Position numbers and translations under genes: made by a program. From contig NZ_JAHEWN010000004.1 of NCBI RefSeq assembly GCF_018598555.1, positions 155,721 to 219,720 on the forward strand: a stretch of 64,000 nt of DNA, given 5' to 3'. Source of the stretch: Curtobacterium aurantiacum. GTDB taxonomy: Bacteria; Actinomycetota; Actinomycetes; Actinomycetales; Microbacteriaceae. The notes under the pieces are model-generated. The model did not search any database, had not been told where the DNA came from, and saw only the letters and a program-made list of their open reading frames with translations. Within the stretch, counting starts at the first letter, position 1. Each line of letters begins with the position of its first letter. Positions 53,110-61,433 of this stretch are shown one piece after another.

Positions 53110-53889
53110 CTACACCGCGGGGACGTCGTCCCGTCGCACGAACACGGTGCGGACCAGCAGCCAGGTCACCCAGAGCACCGCAGCGTAGAGCGGGACACCG
53201 AGGACCAGCTTCACCGCGGCGAGGAGCTCGACCTGGGCCGTCACGTAGAGCGGGACCTCCACCGCGAGCCGGAGCGCGAACAGCCCGACCCAGATCCACG
53301 TGGCGACCGTCAGCACCCGGCGCTTCGCCGGGTCGGCCCGCCAGTCCACGTGCGAGCCGTCCTCGTTCGCCGGCAGCAGGAACCCGACGACGACGCCGAT
53401 GAGCGGCCAGCGGATCGCCAGTGTGACGAGCAGCCCGACGAGCCAGACGGAGTTGATCACGATGCCGGGGATGAAGTTGCTCTCCGCCTTGCCCGTGATG
53501 AGCGCGAGGCCGGCCGAGACCGCAACACCGAGGATCCCCGCGAACGACATCGTCACCGACTGCCGTTGCACCAGGCGCAGCACCACGAAGACGAGACCGA
53601 CGGCGACGGGGATCACGACGCTCGGCACGAGCTCCTTCGTGATCGCGTAGACCACCAGGAACGCCAGGCCGGGCAGCACCGACTCGGCGAGCCCGCGCAC
53701 GCCGCCGACGGCACCGAGCAGGGCCCGGCCGGACGGCGCCTCGCCGGGCGCGACACGCGCGATGCCGGCGTTCTGCACGGCGTCGCGGAACTGCGCGGAG
53801 AACGACGGCGCCGCCGCCGGCTCAGCCGACGGCGTGACGGGGTCGGACCCGACCGTCTCGTGTCGTGGGGTGTCGTCGTGGTCCGGCAC
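53110..53889 (-). CDS. DUF3159 membrane protein
   Basis: A 259-residue protein of the actinobacterial DUF3159 family with a charged 55-residue N-terminus and about six membrane helices (for example LAFLVVYAITKELVPSVVIPV, FAGILGVAVSAGLALITG, VWLVGLLVTLAIRWPLIGVVVG). Family signatures include GFLLPANEDGSHVDWRADPAKRRVL. Function is unknown. It is 32 bases downstream of the DUF3710 gene and completes the conserved dut-DUF3710-DUF3159 operon. The start is GTG at 53889; the upstream frame is not family-like. Confidence 0.9.
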   Translation of the reverse strand: MPDHDDTPRHETVGSDPVTPSAEPAAAPSFSAQFRDAVQNAGIARVAPGEAPSGRALLGAVGGVRGLAESVLPGLAFLVVYAITKELVPSVVIPVAVGLVFVVLRLVQRQSVTMSFAGILGVAVSAGLALITGKAESNFIPGIVINSVWLVGLLVTLAIRWPLIGVVVGFLLPANEDGSHVDWRADPAKRRVLTVATWIWVGLFALRLAVEVPLYVTAQVELLAAVKLVLGVPLYAAVLWVTWLLVRTVFVRRDDVPAV

Positions 53890-53921
53890 CGTGCCTCCAG
53901 GCGGGGTTGGTCGTCAGTCCG

Positions 53922-54644
53922 TCAGATCGCGGTCTGCGTCGACTTGGGCATGTGCAGCGGGATGAGGTCGCGCGGCGGCATCGGCGTCGTGCCGCGCACG
54001 ACGACCACACTGCGGAACAGTTCCTCGATCTCGCTCGCGTCGTCGGGCTGCTCGGCGGCCTTGCCGGCGATGACACCGCGCAGGAACCAGCGCGGGCCGT
54101 CGACCCCGACGAAGCGGGCCGGACGGGAGCCGGCGGTGCCGCCGTCGCCGTCCACGGCGACCGGGACGGACGCACGGAGCTCGGGGCCGAACGGGCCGTC
54201 GACCTCGGTCACGACGCCGCCCTGGCGCTCGATCTGCTCGGCGATCTGGGCGCGGATCTCGTGCCACAGGCCGGTGGACCGGGGCGCCGCGAACGGCTGG
54301 ACCTGCAGCGTGGACTCGTCGTAGTCGAGCCCGACCGCGACGACGCGCTGCGAGCCCTCCTCGACCTCGAGGCGGAGGTGCAGGCCCTCGCGCGGGAGCA
54401 CCTTCACCCCGCCCAGGTCGACGTACGGGCGGACCAGGTTCGCCTCGGTCTCGTCGTGGGGGCCGTTCTCGGCCCGGTCCTCCGGTGCGGACTTGTCCGT
54501 CGGGGCGACCGCGTCGACCTCGTCGAGGTCCGCGTCGGCGTCCGTCGCGATGTCGACCTCGGGGGACGTGTCCGCGACCTCGATGTCGTCGGCGACGGCG
54601 TCCGCCACCTCGACCTCGTCCTGCTTGCGTCGGCCGAACTTCAT
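53922..54644 (-). CDS. DUF3710 protein
   Basis: A 240-residue cytosolic DUF3710 protein. The first 75 residues are acidic low complexity (DVDEV and TSPEVDIATDADADLDEVDAV); the conserved domain begins at VRPYVDLGGVKVLPREGLHLRLEV and ends with FVGVDGPRWFLRGVIAG and GTTPMPPRDLIPLHMP. Its role is unknown but it is encoded after dut in most actinobacteria. The ATG overlaps the dut stop by four bases. Confidence 0.92.
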   Translation of the reverse strand: MKFGRRKQDEVEVADAVADDIEVADTSPEVDIATDADADLDEVDAVAPTDKSAPEDRAENGPHDETEANLVRPYVDLGGVKVLPREGLHLRLEVEEGSQRVVAVGLDYDESTLQVQPFAAPRSTGLWHEIRAQIAEQIERQGGVVTEVDGPFGPELRASVPVAVDGDGGTAGSRPARFVGVDGPRWFLRGVIAGKAAEQPDDASEIEELFRSVVVVRGTTPMPPRDLIPLHMPKSTQTAI

Positions 54645-55132
54645 GCGCGCGTCCCTTCCTGAGCGTCTGCGGCGGCACCGGTCACGGCGTCGCTCCGGTC
54701 ACCGTAGCCCGACGAGCCGAACCCGCCCTGTCCGCGGACGCTGTCCGGCAGCTCGTCGACACGGGTGTAGGTCACCTGCGGCACCGGCATCACGATCAGC
54801 TGTGCGATGCGGTCGCCGACGTGCACCTCGTAGGGTTCCGCCTGGTCGGTGTTGAGCAGCGCGACCTTGATCTCACCGCGGTAGCCGGAGTCGACCGTGC
54901 CCGGGCTGTTCACGATCGTGATGCCGTGCTTCGCCGCCAGGCCGCTCCGCGGGACCACGAACGCGGCGTACCCCTCCGGCAGCGCGATCCGCAGCCCCGT
55001 CCCGGCCAGGCGTCGCTCGCCCGGCTGCAGCACGAAGGCCTCGATGGAGACGAGATCGGCACCCGCGTCACCGGGGTGGGCGTGGCCGGGAGCGTGCTCC
55101 CCGGTCCAGAGGACGTCGACTGGTTCGGTCAC
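54641..55132 (-). CDS. dut: dUTP diphosphatase
   Basis: A 163-residue trimeric dUTPase that removes dUTP and supplies dUMP. All five motifs are present: HPGDAGADLVS, PRSGLA, GTVDSGYRGEIKV, VGDRIAQLIV and RGQGGFGSSGYG, the last closing over the active site. The GTG at 55132 lies six bases after a minus-strand TACCCT box, suggesting a leaderless mRNA, and divides the space with the divergent DUF3093 gene. The stop overlaps the ATG of the DUF3710 gene. Confidence 0.96.
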   Translation of the reverse strand: MTEPVDVLWTGEHAPGHAHPGDAGADLVSIEAFVLQPGERRLAGTGLRIALPEGYAAFVVPRSGLAAKHGITIVNSPGTVDSGYRGEIKVALLNTDQAEPYEVHVGDRIAQLIVMPVPQVTYTRVDELPDSVRGQGGFGSSGYGDRSDAVTGAAADAQEGTRA

Positions 55133-55138
55133 GTGACG

Positions 55139-55144
55139 AGGGTA
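55139..55144 (-). promoter_or_regulatory. -10 box TACCCT of dut, probably leaderless
   Basis: Minus-strand TACCCT, then CGTCAC, then the GTG start of dut. Confidence 0.45.
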
Positions 55145-55183
55145 GTGCAGCCGTGACCGTTCCGTGACCTCGCTCGCTCGTGA

Positions 55184-55189
55184 TCGAAT
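55184..55189 (+). promoter_or_regulatory. -10-like box TCGAAT before the DUF3093 gene
   Basis: TCGAAT ends six bases before GTG 55196. It departs from TANNNT at the second base, so it is less certain than the other leaderless promoters. Confidence 0.3.
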
Positions 55190-55195
55190 GGACCC

Positions 55196-55627
55196 GTGAC
55201 CCTGTACCGCGAACGACTCTGGGCCCCGCCCGCCCTCTACCTGGCGACGGCGCTCGTCATCCCCGCCACCCTGCTCGTCTTCCTCCCCATCAGCGTCCTG
55301 GCCGGCGTCCTCGTGGCGATCGGGATGGAGCTCGGAGTCCTGGTCCTCCTGTGGGCACTCGCACCCACCATCGAGGTCACCGACACGGAGTTCCGCGCGG
55401 GCAAGGCGCACCTCCCCCGCTCGCTCGTCGGCACGACCGAGGCGTTCGAGGGCGCGGCCGCCACCGAGCAGCGCGGCCCGGCGCTCGACGCCCGCGCCTG
55501 GACCCTCTTCCGCGGCTACGTCCGCGGGGTCGTCAAGGTCGAGGTGCGCGACGACGCCGACCCGACGCCCTACTGGCTGGTCAGCGTCCGGCACCCGGGC
55601 AAGGTCGTCGAGGCGCTGCGGTCCTGA
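55196..55627 (+). CDS. DUF3093 membrane protein
   Basis: A 143-residue DUF3093 protein. Two membrane helices (about 14-32 and 36-56: LYLATALVIPATLLVFLPIS and GVLVAIGMELGVLVLLWAL) precede a small soluble domain with IEVTDTEFRAGKAHLP, then WTLFRGYVRGVVKVEV and YWLVSVRHPGKVVEAL. Function is unknown; it is nearly always divergent from dut, as here. The start is GTG at 55196. Confidence 0.9.
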   Translation: MTLYRERLWAPPALYLATALVIPATLLVFLPISVLAGVLVAIGMELGVLVLLWALAPTIEVTDTEFRAGKAHLPRSLVGTTEAFEGAAATEQRGPALDARAWTLFRGYVRGVVKVEVRDDADPTPYWLVSVRHPGKVVEALRS

Positions 55628-55682
55628 CGGACCACGACGGGCGGTCTGGAGGCCCGGCTCGCCCCCGCCCCGCCGCACACGA

Positions 55683-55719
55683 CGAAGGCCCCGCATCCCT
55701 GGAGGATGCGGGGCCTTCG
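55683..55719. terminator. Bidirectional terminator between the DUF3093 and DUF4193 genes
   Basis: CGAAGGCCCCGCATCC pairs with GGATGCGGGGCCTTCG around a five-base loop, similar in style to the glnA1 terminator. Confidence 0.85.
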
Positions 55720-55733
55720 CTGATCGTTGCGTC

Positions 55734-55814
55734 GAGAGCGAAGCGGCTGTGCCCGCGAGAGCGAAGCGGCTGTGCCCGCTAGAGCGAAGCGGCTGTGCCC
55801 GCTAGAGCGAAGCG
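55734..55814. repeat. 23-bp tandem repeat spanning the DUF4193 stop
   Basis: Three full copies of (G/T)AGAGCGAAGCGGCTGTGCCCGC start at 55734, 55757 and 55780; a partial copy (55803-55814) is the end of the DUF4193 coding sequence. On the minus strand each unit repeats the last codons and stop of the gene (GCTTCGCTCTAG) plus a GGGCACAGC spacer. The copy farthest from the gene has CTCTCG in place of the stop. Confidence 0.9.
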
Positions 55815-56101
55815 CACTCCGCGCAGACCGGTCCGAGCTTCGACTCGTGGTCGAGCTGGGAGCGGTGCTTCACGAGGAAGCACTCGACGCAGGTGAACTC
55901 ATCGACCTGCGGGGGCAGCACCACGACGTCGAGGTCGACGTCGCTGAGGTCCTGCCCGGCGAGTTCGAAACTGCCGGGGTTGTCGGAATCATCGTCGACG
56001 ACCCCCGACATCTTGTCGGGAACGCGCTCCTTGAGGGCCTCGATCGACTCCGAGTCGGAGTTGTCGTCGGTCTTCCGGGGGGCGTCGTAATCGGTGGCCA
56101 T
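55802..56101 (-). CDS. DUF4193 protein with two CxxC motifs
   Basis: A 99-residue DUF4193 protein. The acidic first part contains PDKMSGVVDDDSDNPG and LAGQDLSDVDLDVVVLPPQ; the C-terminal part has CVECF and CAEC, which probably bind one zinc ion. Function is unknown, but the gene is conserved beside sepH and dut in actinobacteria. The ATG at 56101 matches the family start (MATDYDAPRK); the longer frame upstream is not family-like. The coding end is the seed of the 23-bp tandem repeat. Confidence 0.92.
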   Translation of the reverse strand: MATDYDAPRKTDDNSDSESIEALKERVPDKMSGVVDDDSDNPGSFELAGQDLSDVDLDVVVLPPQVDEFTCVECFLVKHRSQLDHESKLGPVCAECASL

Positions 56102-56389
56102 GCCCATCCATTTCTCGTATCGAGAGGTCGTCGCCGGGTGATCGGCGGCGACAGTTTGCACCACGCCCCGCCAGAGCGCAAACCGAGTGCTGCGGCGGGT
56201 CGTGCTGGCGGTGCAACCCGTGACCTGGACCGGACATTCCCGACACCCGTTGCCGGGGCGTCCGGGTCACGAGATCGCCCTCCGGATGTCCGCGGCACGC
56301 CCGTGCGCCTCCGCGGAAACGGTCCGTCCTCCCTGCATACTCACGGGGTACGACAGCAGGACCGTACGCGACGCTGGGAAGGCGGAACC

Positions 56390-57427
56390 ATGCAAGACGT
56401 GAGAGTCATCGGAGTCGAGTCCGGCGCACTCCTCCTGGCGACCGACGGCGGCACCGAGTTCCGGTTGCCCGTCTCGTCGTCGCTGGCGGGTCAGGTGCGC
56501 CAGGCGAACCCGGACGCCGGTCCGCAGAAGCGGGTCTCCCCCAAGGACGTGCAGGCACGGATCCGCGGTGGCGCCGACGCCGCCGACGTGGCCGCCGCGC
56601 TCGACGTCGACGTCGAGTACGTCCGCCGCTTCGAGGGCCCGGTCCTCGCCGAGCGCGCCTTCATCCTCGACGCCTCGCACCGCGTCCCCGTCACCCCGGT
56701 CGACGACGAGTCCCCCGACACCTTCGGCCCCGCGATCTCCGCGAAGCTCGAGGCCGGCGAGGCCAGCGCGATCTCGTGGGGCTCCTGGAAGCACCCGGAG
56801 AGCGGCTGGCAGGTCCGCGTCCGCTACACCGCGGGCGAGGTCGAGCACGACGCCCAGTGGCGCTTCGACCCCAAGACCTCGACCCTCGCGCCGGACAACG
56901 GTGACGCGCACCGTCTGTCGCACACCGACGACGAGGGCATCGCCCCGCGCCTGCGTGCGGTCGAGTTCGAGCAGCAGGACGACGACGGTACCCGCTTCGA
57001 CTCCGGCGCCTTCCGCGTCGACGAGCCCGAGCAGCCGGCCGCCGACCCCGAGCCCTCCCAGCACGCACCCCTCCGTGCCCCGCTGCCCCGCATCGGCCAG
57101 GCCGCCGTGGAGGAACGCGCCCCCGGCAACGAGACCGCCGACCTGCTCGAAGCGCTGCGCCGTCGCCGCGGTGAGCGCGAAGCAGCGTCGTTCGGCGAAC
57201 AGCGCGACGAGACCGCCCGCGGCACCTCGATCAGTGTCGTCGACATCCCGCTGCAGGGCTTCGAGGACGGCGGCGCGAACGACACCGCGCCGCAGTCGGC
57301 CGACGCCCGTCCGGCCTCGGCACCCGAGCCCGAGAGCCGCGGCGAACGCAAGAAGCGCAACCGCCGCTCGATGCCGAGCTGGGACGAGATCGTCTTCGGC
57401 ACCCGTCCGGACGACGACCCCGCCTGA
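56390..57427 (+). CDS. sepH: Septation protein SepH
   Basis: A 345-residue SepH (DUF3071) protein. In streptomycetes and mycobacteria SepH binds FtsZ and stimulates filament assembly at division. The conserved N-terminal domain (about 1-165) includes a helix-turn-helix-like stretch PKDVQARIRGGADAADVAAAL and YVRRFEGPVLAERAFI, then AISWGSWKHPESGWQVRV. The C-terminal half is disordered and charged, with a short conserved basic end (KKRNRRSMPSWDEIVFG). GGGAAGG lies before the ATG. The neighbouring dut, DUF4193 and topoisomerase genes are the usual company. Confidence 0.95.
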   Translation: MQDVRVIGVESGALLLATDGGTEFRLPVSSSLAGQVRQANPDAGPQKRVSPKDVQARIRGGADAADVAAALDVDVEYVRRFEGPVLAERAFILDASHRVPVTPVDDESPDTFGPAISAKLEAGEASAISWGSWKHPESGWQVRVRYTAGEVEHDAQWRFDPKTSTLAPDNGDAHRLSHTDDEGIAPRLRAVEFEQQDDDGTRFDSGAFRVDEPEQPAADPEPSQHAPLRAPLPRIGQAAVEERAPGNETADLLEALRRRRGEREAASFGEQRDETARGTSISVVDIPLQGFEDGGANDTAPQSADARPASAPEPESRGERKKRNRRSMPSWDEIVFGTRPDDDPA

Positions 57428-57461
57428 CCTGGCGTCCGTCGGCTCGTCGGCGCCGTCGCTC

Positions 57462-58628
57462 CTAGTGCGCGAACGCCCCGGCGAGCCGGAGCGGCACGAT
57501 CGTCTCCTCGTCGGTCATCGCGCCGTGCTGGCCGATCATGCGCTTCGGCGTCTCGTCCTCACGCAGCGCACGGTCGTCGTTGAACGCCCACGAGCCGCGC
57601 GCCACGACGAGCACGTCACCGATGCGGGGCACCACCTGGTCGGACACGTGCCCGAACCACCCGGCCTCGATCGCCTCGGCACGGCTGGCGACGGACGCCT
57701 TCTTGCCGTAGCGGGCCCGGAACGCGCCGACGAGGGCGCGCACGTCGGTGCCCGGCGCGACCGTGAGCTGGCGGCAGCGCGGGTCACCCGCGACGCCGAC
57801 GACGTCGGTGAGCAGCAGCGGGTCGATGGCGATGTTCGCGTGGTCCGGCACGTCGAGCACACCGTGGTCGGCCGTCACCAGGACCCCCACGTCGTCCGAG
57901 CTGCGGGCGTCGAGCCGGGCGAGTTCCCCGTCGAGCAGCTCGAGGGCGGCCGTCCACCGATCGGACTGCCAGCCGTTCTTGTGTCCGATCGAGTCGAGCT
58001 CCGGCACGTACAGGTAGACGAGCGAGCGGCTGGTGGCGGTCTCGGCGAGTGCGGCGTCGACGCGCTCGGGGATCGTGTCCGCGGACACGTACCGGGCGCC
58101 GCCGAGCACGTTCGCGGTCATCCCGGACGAGCGGTACCGGTCCGGTCCGACGACGACGGGGTCCAGCCCGAGCTCTGCAGCCCGGGTGAACAGGGTCGAG
58201 GTCAGGAACCAGTCGGCAGGGACCTCGGTGTCCCACCCGCCCAGCAGGTTCATCACGGCGCCGGTGTCCGGGTTCCAGCCGCTGTACCCGACCACGCCGT
58301 GGGTGCCGGGCGACCGGCCGGTGGTCAGCGTGCTCAGCGCCGCCGCCGTCGTCGTCGGGAACCCGCTCCGCAGTTTCTTCGCGGTGCCGCTCCCCTTCGC
58401 GGCGGTCAGCCAGCGAGCGTGCCCGGCGCGGGCCGACAGCGCGGCGGAACCGAGGCCGTCGACCAGCACGACGATCGCGGAACGGGCGGGGCGGAGGGTG
58501 ATCCGGGCCTCCAGGCCGTTGTCCCGCAACCACGCGTCGTCCGCAGCGCCGAGCGCCACGAGGCAACTCGGGAAGACGTCGGCGAGGTTCGCGACGCCGT
58601 CGGGGGCCGTCGGTACGCTTGTTCCCAT
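57462..58628 (-). CDS. Nucleotide pyrophosphatase/phosphodiesterase-like protein
   Basis: A 388-residue member of the alkaline phosphatase superfamily. The first metal site is [12 protein letters not shown], followed by the nucleophile Thr in [15 protein letters not shown], then [20 protein letters not shown] and [12 protein letters not shown], the metal-binding pattern of NPP-type enzymes. There is no signal peptide, so it is probably cytosolic. The substrate is unknown. The ATG at 58628 is the only good start; longer in-frame sequence would overlap parC. The gap to parC is only 43 bases, so promoters must overlap. Confidence 0.85.
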   Translation of the reverse strand: MGTSVPTAPDGVANLADVFPSCLVALGAADDAWLRDNGLEARITLRPARSAIVVLVDGLGSAALSARAGHARWLTAAKGSGTAKKLRSGFPTTTAAALSTLTTGRSPGTHGVVGYSGWNPDTGAVMNLLGGWDTEVPADWFLTSTLFTRAAELGLDPVVVGPDRYRSSGMTANVLGGARYVSADTIPERVDAALAETATSRSLVYLYVPELDSIGHKNGWQSDRWTAALELLDGELARLDARSSDDVGVLVTADHGVLDVPDHANIAIDPLLLTDVVGVAGDPRCRQLTVAPGTDVRALVGAFRARYGKKASVASRAEAIEAGWFGHVSDQVVPRIGDVLVVARGSWAFNDDRALREDETPKRMIGQHGAMTDEETIVPLRLAGAFAH

Positions 58629-58671
58629 TCCACGAGTCTTCCAGACGACTCTGGTTCTCCAGAAAGGTGCC

Positions 58672-61158
58672 ATGGCACGCACGGATGTAGTCGGCCTGCC
58701 CGACGGTGAGCGCATCGAGGACGTCGACGTCTCCGAGGAGATGCAGGGCTCCTTCCTCGAGTACGCGTACTCCGTCATCTACTCACGGGCGCTGCCCGAC
58801 GCCCGCGACGGCCTGAAGCCGGTGCAGCGTCGGATCCTGTACCAGATGGCCGAGATGGGGCTGCGGCCCGACCGCGGGCACGTCAAGAGCGCCCGCGTCA
58901 CCGGCGAGGTGATGGGCAAGCTGCACCCGCACGGCGACGGCGCGATCTACGACGCGCTCGTCCGGATGGCCCAGCCGTTCACGATGCGCGTGCCGCTCGT
59001 CGACGGCCACGGCAACTTCGGCTCCCTCGACGACGGTCCCGCTGCCGCCCGGTACACCGAGGCACGGCTCGCCGAACCGTCGATGGCCATGACCGAGGGC
59101 CTGGGCGAGGACGTCGTCGACTTCGTCCCGAACTACGACAACCAGATCATGCAGCCGGGCGTGCTGCCGGCGGCGTTCCCGAACCTGCTCGTCAACGGTG
59201 CCTCGGGCATCGCGGTCGGCATGGCGACGAACATGGCGCCGCACAACCTCGGCGAAGTGGTCGAGGCCGCCAAGCACCTGCTCATGAACCCGCAGGCCAG
59301 CCTCGAAGAGCTCATGGAGTTCGTGCCCGGCCCCGACCTGCCGTCCGGCGGCACGATCGTCGGGCTCTCCGGGGTCCGCGACGCCTACGCGACCGGCCGT
59401 GGTTCCTTCCGCACCCGCGCCAAGGTGAGCGTCGAGAACCTCACGCCGCGCAAGGTCGGGCTCGTCGTCACCGAGCTGCCCTACCTGGTCGGCCCCGAAC
59501 GAGTGATCGAGAAGATCAAGGACGGCGTCCAGTCCAAGAAGCTCGTCGGCATCTCGGACGTCAACGACCTGACCGACCGCAACCACGGGCTCCGGCTCGT
59601 CATCGGCATCAAGAGCGGGTTCAACCCCACCGCCGTGCTCGAGCAGCTGTACAAGCACACCCCGCTCGAGGACGGCTTCGGCATCAACAACGTCGCACTG
59701 GTCGGCGGATCGCCCCGCACGCTCGGGCTGCGCGAACTGCTCGACGTCTACGTGCAGCACCGACTCGACGTCGTCACCCGCCGGTCGCAGTACCGGCTGG
59801 CGCGCCGCAAGGAACGACTGCACCTGGTCGAGGGACTGCTCATCGCGATCCTCGACATCGACGAGGTCATCCAGGTCATCCGAACCTCCGACGACTCCGA
59901 GGCGGCGCGCAACCGCCTGCGCGACGTCTTCGACCTGTCCGAGGTGCAGGCCGAGTACATCCTCGAGCTGCGCCTGCGTCGCCTGACGAAGTTCTCGCGG
60001 ATGGAGCTCGAGGCCGAGCGCGACCAGCTGCTCGCCGACATCGCCGCCCTCGAAGAACTGCTCGCGTCCGACGAGCGGCTCCGCGCGCAGGTCGCCCTCG
60101 AGCTGACCGAGGTGTCCGACAAGTTCGCCACGCCGCGCCGCACGCTGCTCACCGAGGCCGACGCCCCGGTGAAGGGCGGTCGGAAGGCCGCGGTCGACCC
60201 GGAGTCCCTGCAGATCGCCGACTCGCCCTGCCGTGTGCTGCTGTCGACCACCGGGCGACTCATCCGCGTCGACATCCCGACGTCGGAGCTCGGCATCGTC
60301 CGCGTGCCGAAGCGCTCGAAGCACGACGCCGTCCGCTCCGCCGTGGTGAGCACGGTGCGCGGGCAGATCGGCGCGATCACCTCGACCGGGCGGGTCCTCC
60401 GGCTCTCCCCCGTCGACGTCCCCGCCGTGCCGCCCGCCGCGGTCCGGCTCGACGCCGGCGTCCGGGTCACCGACTTCCTCGCGCTCACCAAGGGCGAGAC
60501 CGTCGTGGCGATCGTCGACCTGTCCGGCGCCTCGTCGGACTCCCTCGCCATCGGGACCGCGCAGGGCGTCGTGAAGCGCGTCGTGCCCGGCGCCTGGCCC
60601 GACAAGCCGGAGTTCGTCGCCATCGGCCTGAAGCCCGGCGACCACGTGGTCGGTGCCGCCCAGGCCCCGGAGTCCGACGACCTGGTGTTCATCAGCTCGA
60701 ACGCGCAGCTGCTGCGCTTCCCGGCGTCCGTCGTCCGGGCGCAGGGGCTGCCCGCCGGTGGTGTGGCCGGCATGGCCCTCGCAGACGGCGCCTCGGTGAT
60801 CTGGTTCGGGTCGGTCGCACGCTCCGACGACGCCGTGGTCGCCACGGTGTCCACCACCTCGACCGCCCTGCCCGGCACCGACGCCGGCCGCGCCAAGGTG
60901 TCGGCGCTGTCGGAGTTCCCGGCGAAGGGCCGCGCCACCCAGGGTGTCCGGGCGCACGCGTTCCTGAAGGGCGAGGACGGCCTGACCGTCGGCTGGGCCG
61001 GCATCGCGCCGCCGCACGCCGTCGGCACGGACGGCGCCGCCCGCACCCTGCCCGACTGGCTGTCGAAGCGCGACGGGTCGGGTGCACCGCTCGAGGCCGT
61101 GATCGGCTCGATCGGCGGCAGCGCCGCGACGCTCGACGGCACGGCCGGCGAGGCGTAG
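58672..61158 (+). CDS. parC: DNA topoisomerase IV subunit A
   Basis: An 828-residue type IIA topoisomerase A subunit, ParC/GyrA-like; the paired ParE-like gene nearby favours topoisomerase IV, which separates linked chromosomes. [31 protein letters not shown] opens the breakage domain, [18 protein letters not shown] is the region homologous to the quinolone-interaction site, and the catalytic Tyr is in [10 protein letters not shown]. The C-terminal half has degenerate beta-pinwheel blades rather than a clear GyrA box. Gly replaces the usual Ser in the quinolone-site motif. AGAAAGG lies before the ATG. It is convergent with parE. Confidence 0.93.
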   Translation: MARTDVVGLPDGERIEDVDVSEEMQGSFLEYAYSVIYSRALPDARDGLKPVQRRILYQMAEMGLRPDRGHVKSARVTGEVMGKLHPHGDGAIYDALVRMAQPFTMRVPLVDGHGNFGSLDDGPAAARYTEARLAEPSMAMTEGLGEDVVDFVPNYDNQIMQPGVLPAAFPNLLVNGASGIAVGMATNMAPHNLGEVVEAAKHLLMNPQASLEELMEFVPGPDLPSGGTIVGLSGVRDAYATGRGSFRTRAKVSVENLTPRKVGLVVTELPYLVGPERVIEKIKDGVQSKKLVGISDVNDLTDRNHGLRLVIGIKSGFNPTAVLEQLYKHTPLEDGFGINNVALVGGSPRTLGLRELLDVYVQHRLDVVTRRSQYRLARRKERLHLVEGLLIAILDIDEVIQVIRTSDDSEAARNRLRDVFDLSEVQAEYILELRLRRLTKFSRMELEAERDQLLADIAALEELLASDERLRAQVALELTEVSDKFATPRRTLLTEADAPVKGGRKAAVDPESLQIADSPCRVLLSTTGRLIRVDIPTSELGIVRVPKRSKHDAVRSAVVSTVRGQIGAITSTGRVLRLSPVDVPAVPPAAVRLDAGVRVTDFLALTKGETVVAIVDLSGASSDSLAIGTAQGVVKRVVPGAWPDKPEFVAIGLKPGDHVVGAAQAPESDDLVFISSNAQLLRFPASVVRAQGLPAGGVAGMALADGASVIWFGSVARSDDAVVATVSTTSTALPGTDAGRAKVSALSEFPAKGRATQGVRAHAFLKGEDGLTVGWAGIAPPHAVGTDGAARTLPDWLSKRDGSGAPLEAVIGSIGGSAATLDGTAGEA

Positions 61159-61201
61159 GCGCGCGCTGGCGCGCGCTGGCGTCCGCCACGTTTCGCGCCT
61201 G

Positions 61202-61239
61202 GCGACACCTCACGCGCCTGGGGCCCCGTGAGGTGTCGC
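61202..61239. repeat. Hairpin GCGACACCTCACG (type D)
   Basis: Thirteen-base arms at 61202-61214 and 61227-61239, just after the parC stop. The same core is at 15836. Confidence 0.8.
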
Positions 61240-61267
61240 GCTGCGCGTGAGAACGCGGGGCGCACGG

Positions 61268-61307
61268 CCTGGAGGCGCGGGGCGGCGCCGCCACGGGCCT
61301 CCCGTCC
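61268..61307. repeat. Hybrid palindrome (type C left arm, type B right arm)
   Basis: CCTGGAGGCGCGGGGCGGC meets GCCACGGGCCTCCCGTCC; the two arms come from different subfamilies and pair only in part. It looks like a chimera of the palindrome superfamily. Confidence 0.6.
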
Positions 61308-61340
61308 ACCGTCACCGTGTCGCGGGCGCGGGGCGGTTTC

Positions 61341-61392
61341 GCGCTGAGCGACAGCTCACGGGCCGCGGGCCGCGTGAGGTGTCGCTCAGCGC
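61341..61392. repeat. Type D hairpin with 20-bp arms
   Basis: GCGCTGAGCGACAGCTCACG pairs with CGTGAGGTGTCGCTCAGCGC with one mismatch; a 12-base loop. Probable parE terminator. Confidence 0.8.
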
Positions 61393-61433
61393 GTGAGCAC
61401 GCCAGGCCGCTGCGCGGCCCGGACGTGAAGGCG

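Noticed and set aside
57428..58671. N-terminal extension of the phosphodiesterase-like protein to 58778
   Set aside because: It would overlap the start of parC by about 100 bases and the added residues are not family-like.
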